A DNA stretch of 61,486 nt from DATCDR01 sp036510575 (GCA_036510575.1 DATCDR010000115.1:1-61486), one strand, 5' to 3'; positions 1 to 9,990 are shown, counted from the stretch's first letter. The notes: generated by a model not told the origin, from the letters alone. Numbers and translations: made by a program.

Positions 1-1380
1 AGTTGCACCAACACCTCGAATCCACAGGTGATGCTCGCCGCGGGCCTCCTCGCCAAGGCTGCGGTCGAGCGCGGCGTGACCGTCAAGCCGTGGGTCAAGA
101 CCTCACTCGCACCTGGATCTCGCGCCGTAATGGAGTACTACGAGCGGGCAGGCCTTACGCCCTACCTCGAGAAGCTCGGATTCGGACTGGTCGGCTTTGG
201 CTGTACGACCTGCATCGGCAACTCGGGGCCACTTGCGGAGGAGATCTCGGCGGCGATCGGCGAGGGTAACCTCGCGGCGGTCGCAGTCCTATCTGGCAAC
301 CGCAACTTCGAGGGTCGTATCCACGCCGATGTGCGCATGAACTATCTCGCTTCACCGCCACTCGTGGTCGCCTACGCCATCGCCGGCACCATGGACATCG
401 ACGTCTACAACGAGCCACTCGGCGTTGACGCGAGCGGGGAGGAGGTCTTCTTGCGAGACCTGTGGCCCTCAACAGAAGAAGTGCTCGAGACAGCCCGACA
501 GGCGGTGCAGCCCGACGGCTTCACCTCGAGCTACGCGAACGCTTTCACCGGTGACGAACGTTGGCAGGGACTGAAGTTCCCGACCGGGGAGCACTACGCG
601 TGGGATGACTCGACTTACGTACAAAAACCGCCGTACTTCGACGGGATGAGCCTGACTCCCGAACCGTTGACCGATGTAATCGGCGCACGCTGCCTCGCCC
701 TCCTTGGCAACTCCGTAACGACGGATCACATCTCACCGGCTCAGGGTTTCCGCCCGGAGAGCCCAGCGGGGAAGTACCTCATCGAACACGGTGTCGCCGA
801 GGCGGACTTCAGCTCGTTCGGCGCGAGGCGTGGGAATCACGAAGTAATGGTCCGCGGCACGTTCGCGAATGCTCGCCTGAAGAACGCGCTCGCCTCGAAA
901 GAAGGCAGCTGGTCGGTACATCTACCCGACGGGACTGAAGGCACGCTTTTTGACGTCGCGATGCGCTACGTCGAAGAGAAGACGCCGCTCATCTTGATTG
1001 CCGGCAAGGAGTACGGATCCGGCTCTTCGCGCGACTGGGCGGCGAAGGGTCCTTTGCTGCTCGGCGTGCGCGCGGCGATCGCCGAAAGCTACGAGCGCAT
1101 CCACCGGTCCAACCTCATCGGAATGGGGATCGCACCACTTGAGTTCCTCCCGGGCGAGGGGGCAGAGTCGCTCGGGCTCACCGGCAGAGAGGTCTTCACG
1201 ATCCACGGGATCGAAGGCTCGACCGCCGAGGAGCTCATCGGAAAGCAGATTCACGTCGACGCCGACGGGAAGCACTTCCACGTGACGCTGCGGATCGACA
1301 CCCTTACCGAGGCTGAGTACCTGCAAAACGGCGGCATCTTGCACTACGTGGTGCGCCGATTGGCCCAGGCGGGGGTGTAA
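1..1380 (+). CDS. acnA: Aconitate hydratase, C-terminal part (5' end outside window)
   Basis: TCA-cycle aconitase, interconverting citrate and isocitrate with a 4Fe-4S cluster. The frame is open from base 1 and begins in the cluster-binding motif SCTNTSNP. A further cluster cysteine is in GFGCTTCIGNSGP, and the swivel-domain motif KEYGSGSSRDWAAKG comes later. About 459 residues are present, roughly the C-terminal half of the AcnA-type enzyme (about 900 residues). The end matches the family (LHYVVRRLAQ). Citrate synthase lies about 42 kb away in the same window. Identity is very clear; only the truncation by the window edge limits it. Confidence 0.96.
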   Translation, partial: SCTNTSNPQVMLAAGLLAKAAVERGVTVKPWVKTSLAPGSRAVMEYYERAGLTPYLEKLGFGLVGFGCTTCIGNSGPLAEEISAAIGEGNLAAVAVLSGNRNFEGRIHADVRMNYLASPPLVVAYAIAGTMDIDVYNEPLGVDASGEEVFLRDLWPSTEEVLETARQAVQPDGFTSSYANAFTGDERWQGLKFPTGEHYAWDDSTYVQKPPYFDGMSLTPEPLTDVIGARCLALLGNSVTTDHISPAQGFRPESPAGKYLIEHGVAEADFSSFGARRGNHEVMVRGTFANARLKNALASKEGSWSVHLPDGTEGTLFDVAMRYVEEKTPLILIAGKEYGSGSSRDWAAKGPLLLGVRAAIAESYERIHRSNLIGMGIAPLEFLPGEGAESLGLTGREVFTIHGIEGSTAEELIGKQIHVDADGKHFHVTLRIDTLTEAEYLQNGGILHYVVRRLAQAGV

Positions 1381-1395
1381 AAGGCCGGAACTCGC

Positions 1396-1410
1396 GCCAG
1401 CGGCGCTGGC
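1396..1410. terminator. Small hairpin between convergent genes
   Basis: GCCAGC-GGC-GCTGGC is a perfect 6-bp stem sitting between the converging stop codons of aconitase and the CcdA-like gene. It has no T-run, so a role in termination for either strand is a guess from position. Confidence 0.35.
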
Positions 1411-1414
1411 AGGC

Positions 1415-2161
1415 TCAGCCCACCGTCACGAGTGCTCCGAGGCCTACGTCTCGGAGCACTCGCTCAAGGAAGACCGTAACGATCGACAGATCATTCATCA
1501 CAAGGAGCACGCCGAACCCGCCAAGGACGATCGCCGCCCCGATGTTGAGTGAGCGAAGGTGCCGGCGCAGCAGTGATAGCGCTCCGGACAGTCGACCGAA
1601 TCCGAGGCCGACGATCATAAAGGGGACGCCGAGTCCGAGGGCGTACGTGGCGAGGAGGAACGCGCCACCCCCAACCCCCCGCTCGCCACCGGCGAGTGCC
1701 AGCACCGACGACAGCACCGGGCCAATGCACGGTGTCCATCCAAATCCAAAGGCCGCGCCGGCGATCGGCGCCGCGAACGGACCGAACCGGTCGAGCCGAG
1801 GGTGCCAGCGAACCTCACGATTAAACGCTGGCAACTGCACGAGCGCCGCGGCGAGCACGAAGATCGCCATCGCGATGATCACTCCGCCAGAGAAGCGGGC
1901 GAGCTCAACACGATTTCGAACTGCGGCGGCACCGACGGCAGTCGCCGTAACCCCGAGCGCAACAAATACGGCACCGAAGCCGAGAATAAACAGCGACGTC
2001 TCCCGCGCAACTCTCGCGAGCTGACGAGTGTTCACCTCGGCATCGGTCAAGTCGACGCCGGTCACTACCGAGAGATATGCCGGTACTACGGGCAACACAC
2101 ACGGCGAGACGAACGACGCGACACCACCGCCAAAGGCCACGACGTAGCCGACGTCAGCCAT
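1415..2161 (-). CDS. ccdA: CcdA/DsbD-type cytochrome c biogenesis membrane protein
   Basis: Integral membrane protein that passes reducing power across the membrane to extracytoplasmic thiol proteins, in cytochrome c maturation or disulfide turnover. The 248 residues hold about six hydrophobic segments. The two signature cysteine motifs are SFVSPCVLPVVPAYLS near residue 20 and FGWTPCIGPVLSSVLA near 145, the expected redox pair. A GAGGAGGG ribosome site lies about 11 nt before the ATG. It stands alone on the minus strand, convergent with aconitase and divergent from DUF3263. No other Ccs genes are adjacent, so the exact thiol partner cannot be read here. Confidence 0.88.
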   Translation of the reverse strand: MADVGYVVAFGGGVASFVSPCVLPVVPAYLSVVTGVDLTDAEVNTRQLARVARETSLFILGFGAVFVALGVTATAVGAAAVRNRVELARFSGGVIIAMAIFVLAAALVQLPAFNREVRWHPRLDRFGPFAAPIAGAAFGFGWTPCIGPVLSSVLALAGGERGVGGGAFLLATYALGLGVPFMIVGLGFGRLSGALSLLRRHLRSLNIGAAIVLGGFGVLLVMNDLSIVTVFLERVLRDVGLGALVTVG

Positions 2162-2303
2162 AGCCGCTCTCGCCCTCCTCTATAAAGTCGCCCCGATAGC
2201 GCTTCCTCGAGCATCCCGGTGGGACCCCGACCAACACGCACACCGTAGGCCAGAAGGCGACAATGCTTGCTTTGGCGCGCGCGCATTGGCATTGTCAGAG
2301 CAC

Positions 2304-2582
2304 ATGAACAAGAACGTCGGCAGTCTCTCGGCACGCGACATCGCGATTCTGAACTTCGAAGAGCGGTGGTGGACGCTCGTCGGCAAGCGACGAAAGCGCG
2401 AGGCCATCCGCGAAGAACTGGGCCTTAGCCCGACCTCGTTCTATACGGCGCTCGGCGATCTCGTCGACGCTGCCGCGGCCGCAAGATCACATCCACTCGT
2501 CATCGCGCGGCTTCGCCGTCGAAAAGCAGAACGGCGGCGCGCGAAGTTCCACGGCAGCGAGCCACTCCACCGCAGCCCGTGA
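2304..2582 (+). CDS. DUF3263 family protein
   Basis: Small actinobacterial protein of about 92 residues. Its core (SARDIAILNFEERWW, then REELGLSPTSFYTALGDLVD) matches the DUF3263 family, which looks like a small DNA-binding helix-turn-helix. The tail is very basic (RLRRRKAERRRAK). I chose the ATG at 2304 over an in-frame TTG at 2286 because the family starts close to the SxRDxAIL motif. Its stop overlaps the GTG of otsB in GTGA, so the two are translationally coupled. The function of the family is not known to me. Confidence 0.75.
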   Translation: MNKNVGSLSARDIAILNFEERWWTLVGKRRKREAIREELGLSPTSFYTALGDLVDAAAAARSHPLVIARLRRRKAERRRAKFHGSEPLHRSP

Positions 2583-3370
2583 CAGAGCGGTGGGCGTCCG
2601 AGGTGGAGACGCTCTCACTCGAGCCCGCCACAACGGTGCTCTGCTGCGACTTCGATGGCACGATCGCCGACATCATCGACGATCCGCAGATGGCACAAGC
2701 AACACCAGAGGCACTTCGCTCACTCATATCGCTGGCGTCACGTTTCCAAAGCGTCGCGGTGATCTCGGGTAGGCCGGCTGGCTTCTTGCAGACGACGCTC
2801 GGCAACGAGGTCGCTTCGGTTGTCCATCTCTTTGGTCGCTACGGGGCCGAACGCCTCGAGCGTGACGGTTCGGTCAGCGCGCCGGACGTGACGGCGAGCG
2901 TCAGACGCCAGTTCGCGGCGATTGCCGAGGAGGCCAGACTCGTCGCACCAGGTGTCCGGGTTGAAGACAAGCAGGGCAGCCTGGCCCTCCACTGGCGCGA
3001 GTCCCCGGGTGTCGCGGAACGACTTCTCGAACTCTCACAGAGCAAGGCAGCTTCTGGACTGGAGGTGCGACCTGGCAGACAGATGGTTGATCTCGTCCTT
3101 CCCGGCGCTCCGACAAAGGGCACGACGCTGGCTTTGCTGCTCTCGGCTGGAGCTCGGCGAGGATGCTTTCTCGGAGACGACGTCGGTGATCTCGACGCCT
3201 TCGACGCGCTCGACGCCTTCGAGGCAGCCGGCGGCACCGCGGTGAGGATCGCGGTTGGCTCCGCGGAGATGCCTTCAGCTCTAGCCGAGCGGGCGGACCT
3301 CGTATTGGCCGACCCAGGCGAGGCGGCGGAGTTCTTGAGCGACCTCGCGGTGGTTACCGCTTCGCGCTAG
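2579..3370 (+). CDS. otsB: Trehalose-6-phosphate phosphatase (HAD family)
   Basis: Dephosphorylates trehalose-6-phosphate to trehalose, the second step of the OtsAB pathway. It shows HAD motif I CDFDGTIAD (catalytic Asp24 and Asp26), motif II VISGRP, the KGTTLALLL lysine region and motif IV GDDVGDLDAF. At 263 residues it is normal length. It starts with a GTG overlapping the DUF3263 stop, and its TAG stop shares the palindrome CTAG with the stop of the opposing otsA. The two pathway genes therefore converge tail to tail rather than forming an operon. Confidence 0.93.
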   Translation: MTERWASEVETLSLEPATTVLCCDFDGTIADIIDDPQMAQATPEALRSLISLASRFQSVAVISGRPAGFLQTTLGNEVASVVHLFGRYGAERLERDGSVSAPDVTASVRRQFAAIAEEARLVAPGVRVEDKQGSLALHWRESPGVAERLLELSQSKAASGLEVRPGRQMVDLVLPGAPTKGTTLALLLSAGARRGCFLGDDVGDLDAFDALDAFEAAGGTAVRIAVGSAEMPSALAERADLVLADPGEAAEFLSDLAVVTASR

Positions 3371-4818
3371 CTCGCCAGAGTTGCGGGCCGCGCGTAGCGA
3401 ATGACCTCGTCGAGCCACTTCGCCGGCGGCAGTAACGCTGCGGCCTCAGCCAACTTGACCGATCGGTGCGCGCGCTCCGCGGGATCGAGCGCCAGCGCAT
3501 CGGCAAGAGCGGCCGCCGTGCCGGTCACGTCGAAAGGCTCGATTCGAGTCGAGTACGTCCCAAGCTCCGCAAAAGCTCCTGCTTGATCCGAGAGTGCCAA
3601 GGCTCCCTCCGTAATGTTGACGAGCGGTCCTTCTTTCGCGACGAGGTTCATGCCATCTCGAATCGGGTTGACGAGCAACACGTCATAGATCGAGAGCGCA
3701 GCGAGGCTTGCCGCGAAGTTGTCACCTCGATCGAGCTCGATGACGGGCTCGCCCGCGTCGCGAGTGAAGCGTTCATTGACACGCTCTGTCACGCGATCGA
3801 TCTCTGCGCCGTAGGCAAGGTAGTCCGCGAGTCCGGTTCGGCTGGCGTAAAGACGCATGACAAGACGAACCTCGCTAATGAGCTCTGGCGCCGAGTCGAG
3901 CAGCTCTTGAAAGGCCAGCACTCCGCGCACGATGTTCTTCGACGGCTCGATGCGATCACTTCGCACGATCAGTCGCTTGCCAGCTGTGCGAGTACGAAGC
4001 GCTTCGCGGGCTTCGGCAACCTCTGTTGCCGCCGCGCTAGCTCGCAACTGCTCGGCGTCAGAGCCGAGTGGCGCCACGAAGGCGACAGGAACTGTCGCAG
4101 ACCACACCGACGCCGACGCCAGAAAGCGGTCGCGCCACAAAGCGGTGTGGAATCCGACTGCCCCGAAAGAGCACATGCCGTCCATCAACGCTCGTGCGGC
4201 CTCGGAAGGCAGCACGCTCAGCTCCTCCGGCGTTGCGAAGGGTGTGTGCGTGAAATGCACCGTGTTGAGATCAGGACGAAGCCTGGCCAGATCGCTGCCG
4301 ACGAGCGATAGGTGGTAGTCGTTCACCACCACCGTCGCGCCCGGCGCAGCACCGCGAGCGATCCGCTCGGCGAACGCGGTGTTGTAGGCCACGTAGGAAC
4401 GCCATGCATCGTGCCAATGGCGATCGAAGATCGGTCGACGAATCCGGTCGAAAAGTCCGTGATGCAGGTACCAAAGCGTCGTATTAGCAACGACGTTGTA
4501 GGCGGCCGCAACAACCTCCGCCGGAAGATCGACGAAGTCGAGATCGATGTCCATGCCGCTGTTGGAGACGGGCGATCCACTTGCCACCATTCGCTCTGCA
4601 TCAGAGAGTGCCGCGGCGACCCACAGCGCGCCGCGACCTTCGAGAGCGCGCGCGAGGCTTGGAGCGAGTCCGCCCGCGCCGTGGCCGACGGCAAAACCTC
4701 CGTCTTCGAGGCGGCGAATCGTCCCGGGGGCTCGGTTCGCAGCAACTACGAGACCGCTCGTCGTCATACCTTCGACGCCCTGGCCCGCACCGCTCCCGCT
4801 TGACTCACGTCGTCCCAT
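3367..4818 (-). CDS. otsA: Alpha,alpha-trehalose-phosphate synthase (GT20)
   Basis: Transfers glucose from an NDP-glucose donor to glucose-6-phosphate to make trehalose-6-phosphate. GT20 landmarks are VVAANRAPG near the N terminus, VVVNDYHLSLV and HFTHTPF, VRSDRIEPSKN (donor-binding Arg/Lys region) and NPIRDGMNLVAKEG. The first 17 residues are Ser/Gly-rich and not typical, so an internal ATG at 4767 (MTTSGLVVAANR) may be the true start. The stop overlaps otsB by four bases. Trehalose made here would serve as an osmolyte, stress protectant or cell-wall precursor; that is family knowledge. Confidence 0.93.
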   Translation of the reverse strand: MGRRESSGSGAGQGVEGMTTSGLVVAANRAPGTIRRLEDGGFAVGHGAGGLAPSLARALEGRGALWVAAALSDAERMVASGSPVSNSGMDIDLDFVDLPAEVVAAAYNVVANTTLWYLHHGLFDRIRRPIFDRHWHDAWRSYVAYNTAFAERIARGAAPGATVVVNDYHLSLVGSDLARLRPDLNTVHFTHTPFATPEELSVLPSEAARALMDGMCSFGAVGFHTALWRDRFLASASVWSATVPVAFVAPLGSDAEQLRASAAATEVAEAREALRTRTAGKRLIVRSDRIEPSKNIVRGVLAFQELLDSAPELISEVRLVMRLYASRTGLADYLAYGAEIDRVTERVNERFTRDAGEPVIELDRGDNFAASLAALSIYDVLLVNPIRDGMNLVAKEGPLVNITEGALALSDQAGAFAELGTYSTRIEPFDVTGTAAALADALALDPAERAHRSVKLAEAAALLPPAKWLDEVIRYARPATLAS

Positions 4819-4903
4819 TTCCTCTCTTGCCTGCTCAGGGGCACAATCTCGGGCGCCAAGCTGCGAAGTTCAGTACGCGTAGCGACGTCACGCAAATCGC
4901 GCT

Positions 4904-4932
4904 TTGACGTGGGGCCACTCTTCGTACACACT
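4904..4932 (+). promoter_or_regulatory. Candidate promoter of the riboswitch-thrC unit
   Basis: A TTGACG -35-like hexamer at 4904-4909 is followed by TACACA (15-nt gap) or CACACT (17-nt gap), just before the start of the SAM aptamer. The -35 is good and the -10 is poor, so the exact start is uncertain. Confidence 0.4.
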
Positions 4933-4937
4933 GATTA

Positions 4938-5036
4938 CATCATCCAGAGCGGTTGAGGGACGGGCCCGTCGACGCCGCGGCAACCAGCGAAGCCAAGTTC
5001 AAGAGCTTTGCAGGTGCCAATGCCCGGTCGATGAGG
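4938..5036 (+). promoter_or_regulatory. SAM riboswitch (S-box/SAM-I or SAM-IV type)
   Basis: The region carries the SAM aptamer core in order: TCATCCAGAGC, GGTTGAGGGACGGGCCC, GCGGCAACC, then GGTGCCAATGCC and the closing GATGA. The outer helix P1 can form between TCATC (4940-4944) and GATGA (5030-5034). The 3' strand of P1 runs directly into the GAGGAGG ribosome site of the next gene, which begins 12 nt later. No terminator hairpin follows, so translational control is the likely mode. I cannot separate the SAM-I and SAM-IV subclasses by eye. Confidence 0.88.
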
Positions 5037-5045
5037 AGGAAGTAC

Positions 5046-6287
5046 ATGACCGCCGTGGAAAGCCTGCGTTGCCGTGAATGCGGCCGCACCTACCCAGTGG
5101 AAGCTCGCCATGTCTGCGACTTCTGTTTCGGACCGCTCGAGGTCGCCTACGACTACGACAAGATGCGAGCATTGGTCTCCAAAGAGTCGATAGCTGCTGG
5201 ACCGCCGAATATGTGGCGCTACGCGGAGATGCTGCCGATCCATCTCCCATCCGTGATCGATCTCTCCCCAGGCTTCACGCCGCTCGTACGAGCGACACGC
5301 CTAGGTCAGCATCTCGGGCTCGACAACTTGTACCTAAAAGATGACACCCGGAACCCAACTGGCAGCTTCAAGGATCGCGTCGTTGCCGTCGCACTTAGCA
5401 AGGCGCTCGAGCTCGGCTTCAAGGTTGCCGCGTGCGCCTCGACTGGGAACCTCGCGAACTCGGTGGCGGCTCACGCGGCAAGAGCGGGGATGGCGAGCGT
5501 CGTCTTTATCCCCCGCGACCTCGAGGCCACCAAGATCGCGATGACTGCGGTGTTCGACGGCAACCTGATCGCCGTCGATGGCTCCTATGACGACGTGAAT
5601 CGGCTGTGCGCAGAGTTAGCTAGCGAACGACCGGACTGGGCCTTTGTCAACGTCAACGTGCGCCCGTACTACTCCGAAGGCTCGCGCACGCTCGCATTCG
5701 AGGTAGCCGAACAGCTCGGTTGGAGAGCACCCGACCACGTGGTCGTTCCGATCGCTTCGGGTAGCCAGCTCACGAAGATCCACAAGGGTTTTCATGAGCT
5801 CGGTCTCCTGGGCCTGATCGAGGACGGCGACTCGGTCCGGGTCTCTGGCGCACAAGCCGCTGGATGTGGACCGGTCGCGACAGCCTTCGAGACCGGTGCC
5901 GACTCGATCCGGCCGGTTCGTGCCAACACGATCGCCAAGTCTCTCGCGATCGGGAACCCTGCAGATGGCTGGTATGCCCTCGAGATCGTCCGCACCTCCG
6001 GGGGCGCCATCGAAGGCGTCTCGGACCCAGAGGTGATCGACGGCATTCGACTGCTCGCGCGAACCGAGGGGATTTTCGCGGAGACTGCCGGCGGCGTCAC
6101 GATCGCCACGCTTTGCCGCCTCGCGGCCAAAGGCATCGTCAGGCGGGACGAAGTCGTCGTGGCCTACATCACCGGCAGCGGCCTAAAGACCGTCGAGGCG
6201 CTCGGCGATACCGTCGGACCCTCCGCCACGATTAAACCAACGCTTGAGGCTTTCAACGCTCTCACATCCGAGGAGATCAACATATGA
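5046..6287 (+). CDS. thrC: Threonine synthase-like PLP enzyme under SAM control
   Basis: Fold-type II PLP enzyme of the threonine synthase family, which converts O-phosphohomoserine to threonine. Read from ATG 5046, chosen for the GAGGAGG site 7 nt upstream, it has 413 residues. An N-terminal zinc ribbon holds C9/C12 and C24/C27, and the PLP lysine is K109 in NPTGSFKDR. A Gly/Ser-rich phosphate loop (IASGSQLT) follows. It sits behind a SAM riboswitch and overlaps the next gene, a sulfur-carrier-like protein, by ATGA. SAM repression of a true threonine synthase would be odd. A role in sulfur amino-acid synthesis from phosphohomoserine is an inference discussed in the findings. Confidence 0.88.
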   Translation: MTAVESLRCRECGRTYPVEARHVCDFCFGPLEVAYDYDKMRALVSKESIAAGPPNMWRYAEMLPIHLPSVIDLSPGFTPLVRATRLGQHLGLDNLYLKDDTRNPTGSFKDRVVAVALSKALELGFKVAACASTGNLANSVAAHAARAGMASVVFIPRDLEATKIAMTAVFDGNLIAVDGSYDDVNRLCAELASERPDWAFVNVNVRPYYSEGSRTLAFEVAEQLGWRAPDHVVVPIASGSQLTKIHKGFHELGLLGLIEDGDSVRVSGAQAAGCGPVATAFETGADSIRPVRANTIAKSLAIGNPADGWYALEIVRTSGGAIEGVSDPEVIDGIRLLARTEGIFAETAGGVTIATLCRLAAKGIVRRDEVVVAYITGSGLKTVEALGDTVGPSATIKPTLEAFNALTSEEINI

Positions 6288-6559
6288 GCGTCACCGTCAG
6301 GATCCCCACCCAGCTCCGTGAGCTAACGAGCGGTCAGGGTGAGATCACGGTTGAAGCCGACACCGTCCGCGAGGCAATCGATCAGCTCAACAGCGCGCAT
6401 CCGGGCATCGGGGAGCGACTCCTTGACGACTCCGGAAACCTGCGGCGCTTCGTGAACCTGTTCTTGGCCGAGGAGGACGTACGCTTCCTCGAAGGACTCG
6501 ACACTCCTATCACTGCTGGTCAGACGCTTTCTGTGGTGCCCGCCGTCGCAGGAGGCTGA
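6284..6559 (+). CDS. MoaD/ThiS-family sulfur carrier protein
   Basis: Small ubiquitin-like protein of 91 residues ending in the diagnostic Gly-Gly (VVPAVAGG), which in this family is adenylated and turned into a thiocarboxylate that donates sulfur. The beta-grasp pattern is visible: VTVRIPTQLRELT, then TVREAIDQLNSAHPGIGERLLD, then FVNLFLAEEDVRFL and AGQTLSVVPAVAGG. The ATG overlaps the thrC-like stop, so both are co-translated under the SAM riboswitch. No MoaE, ThiF/MoeB or molybdenum cofactor gene is adjacent, which argues against a MoaD role. Closest functional analogues would be CysO or HcyS. Confidence 0.85.
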   Translation: MSVTVRIPTQLRELTSGQGEITVEADTVREAIDQLNSAHPGIGERLLDDSGNLRRFVNLFLAEEDVRFLEGLDTPITAGQTLSVVPAVAGG

Positions 6560-6564
6560 TTTCT

Positions 6565-6584
6565 CGGGACCTACCGAGGTCCCG
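6565..6584 (+). terminator. Hairpin after the sulfur-carrier gene
   Basis: CGGGACC-taccga-GGTCCCG forms a 7-bp stem five bases after the stop. There is no T-run; it may end or slow transcription before the heat-shock promoter of groEL. Confidence 0.45.
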
Positions 6585-6617
6585 CGCTTGCGAACTGCGC
6601 CGCATCGTGATTTGCTG

Positions 6618-6644
6618 TTAGCACTCGATGACCGAGAGTGCTAA
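6618..6644 (+). promoter_or_regulatory. CIRCE operator (HrcA binding site)
   Basis: A perfect TTAGCACTC-N9-GAGTGCTAA inverted repeat, 38 bases before the groEL start. This is the consensus site for the heat-shock repressor HrcA, so groEL should be induced by unfolded-protein stress. Confidence 0.97.
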
Positions 6645-6681
6645 TTCACCGGTGCAGGCGCACCGCAAGGGAGGACCGAAT

Positions 6682-8310
<1,629 letters not shown>

Positions 8311-8338
8311 TCCCCAGCCGACATACGAACTGCGACCA

Positions 8339-8370
8339 AGCGGCAGGGTGGAGACGCCCTGCCGCTTTTT
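8339..8370 (+). terminator. Rho-independent terminator of groEL
   Basis: AGCGGCAGGG and CCCTGCCGCT form a 10-bp stem with an 8-base loop, followed directly by TTTTT, 28 bases after the groEL stop. Textbook form. Confidence 0.93.
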
Positions 8371-8421
8371 CGCGTCGCTATCCCAAGCAAGCACCATGGC
8401 GCCACCTTCTAGACTGCCCTC

Positions 8422-9123
8422 GTGACAACCGAGGGCGACGACGTCGATGTAGCAAAGCTCCCAGGACTAGCGGTACTCCATCTCTTCTTTAAGGTCCGCG
8501 AAACGGTCGACGTCGGCCCCGCGACGATCGCGATCACCGAGTGCGTAACTGCAGGCAACCAGGTGGTCGCAGCTGAGATCTACGGCCACAAAGCTGACTT
8601 CGCCGTCACCGCGCTCGGTGACTCCTTTGCCGAGCTGCGCCATCTCCAGACCGGGCTCGTCGGCGCAGGCCTTGACCTCGTGTCGTCGTACGTCTCGCTC
8701 ACCGAGGTCTCCGAATACGCGATGGGGGCGCCGCGGGCGACGCTCCTTGCCCGCCTCCGCCCGCAGCTTCCACCAGACAGCCTGGAGGCATACTGCTTCT
8801 ACCCGATGTCCAAACGCCGGGTCCAGGGCGACAACTGGTACCAACTCCCCTTCGAGGAACGAACCAAGTTGATGATCGAACACGGAACCACGGGCCGAGA
8901 GTTTCGGGGACGGATCTTGCAACTCGTCACCGGATCTGCAGGGCTCGACGATTATGAGTGGGGCGTCACCCTCTTTGGGCGCACGCTCGAGGACGTGAAA
9001 GAGTGCGTCTACCAGATGCGATTCGACGAGGCGTCGGCGCGTTTCGCGGAGTTCGGCCCCTTCTACGTCGGAGCTGTCGGTAACCCGGAGCATCTCCTGC
9101 GTTCACTAGGGGCCCGCGGATGA
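8422..9123 (+). CDS. chdC: Coproheme decarboxylase / chlorite dismutase family (HemQ)
   Basis: Last enzyme of the coproporphyrin-dependent heme pathway, converting coproheme to heme b with peroxide. The 233 residues show the ChdC motif FYPMSKRR (with the Tyr proposed to form the radical), NWYQLPFEER, then MIEHGTTGREFRGRI with the axial heme His, and YEWGVTLFGRTLEDVKECVYQMRFDEASARFAEFGPFYVG. A TAGACT -10-like hexamer ends 6 nt before the GTG start and no ribosome site is visible, so the mRNA may be leaderless. The stop overlaps the larE start. Confidence 0.92.
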   Translation: MTTEGDDVDVAKLPGLAVLHLFFKVRETVDVGPATIAITECVTAGNQVVAAEIYGHKADFAVTALGDSFAELRHLQTGLVGAGLDLVSSYVSLTEVSEYAMGAPRATLLARLRPQLPPDSLEAYCFYPMSKRRVQGDNWYQLPFEERTKLMIEHGTTGREFRGRILQLVTGSAGLDDYEWGVTLFGRTLEDVKECVYQMRFDEASARFAEFGPFYVGAVGNPEHLLRSLGARG

Positions 9124-9971
9124 CCACCATCTGGCAAGACCACGAGCTATCCGGCGAGGACGCGGTCTCCTCCTCTCGGCTGCAAGAGGAGCTTCGCAAG
9201 CATGACCGGCTCGTCGTCGCGTTCTCAGGCGGCGCCGACTCAGCGCTGCTCGCGTACGCGGCGACAGCGGTGCTCGGGACCGATCAGGTCCTTTGTGCAA
9301 CGGCGATCTCGCCGTCACTCGCCGAGGATGATCGGCGAGAAACCGAGGTCCTCGCGACCGAGTGGGGCCTTCGGTACCACCCGGTGAACACCGACGAACT
9401 CGAGAACCCGGACTATCAGGCCAATGGGCTTGATCGCTGCTATTTCTGCAAAGCCGCGCTGATGGATGCACTTGGCCCCATCGCTGCGAGCGAGTCCGCT
9501 TCGATCGCCCTAGGCGTCAACGTCGATGATCTCGGTGACTACCGACCTGGACAAGCGGCTGCCAGGGAGGCCGGCGCGATCTTCCCGTTGCTCGACGCAG
9601 GCCTAACGAAGGTGGCGGTGCGGTCGCTCTCTCGAGCACTCGGACTTCGCACGTGGGACAAGCCGGCAAATGCCTGTCTCTCGTCGAGAATCCCACAGGG
9701 CACTCCGGTCACCATCGGGCTACTGAGCAAAGTGGACCGGGCCGAGCAGCGACTGCGCCAGATCGGCTTTCGCGAGCTGCGCGTTCGCCACTACGGCGAC
9801 ACCTGCCGAGTCGAGCTAGCCGACGATGAGCTCAGCCACGCCCTCGAGTCGCGAGCCGAGATCGTCGAACAGCTCCGAGCAGTTGGCTATCGCTACGTGA
9901 CGCTCGACCTTGAGGGCCTTCGTTCGGGCAACCTCGTCCGCACAGCTCTCGACGCAGCACGTCGGGACTAA
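9120..9971 (+). CDS. larE: LarE-type ATP-dependent sacrificial sulfur transferase
   Basis: PP-loop ATP pyrophosphatase family that builds the nickel-pincer nucleotide of lactate racemase and related enzymes by giving up its own cysteine sulfur. The PP-loop SGGADS is at 36-41, a CxxC (C107/C110) is in LDRCYFCK, and the sacrificial Cys is C186 in DKPANACLSSRIP. At 283 residues the length is normal. It overlaps chdC by ATGA. No larB, larC or racemase gene is visible nearby, so its partner set lies elsewhere or the protein has another sulfur-transfer role. Confidence 0.9.
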   Translation: MTTIWQDHELSGEDAVSSSRLQEELRKHDRLVVAFSGGADSALLAYAATAVLGTDQVLCATAISPSLAEDDRRETEVLATEWGLRYHPVNTDELENPDYQANGLDRCYFCKAALMDALGPIAASESASIALGVNVDDLGDYRPGQAAAREAGAIFPLLDAGLTKVAVRSLSRALGLRTWDKPANACLSSRIPQGTPVTIGLLSKVDRAEQRLRQIGFRELRVRHYGDTCRVELADDELSHALESRAEIVEQLRAVGYRYVTLDLEGLRSGNLVRTALDAARRD

Positions 9972-9990
9972 GAAGCGCGACGATAAACGC

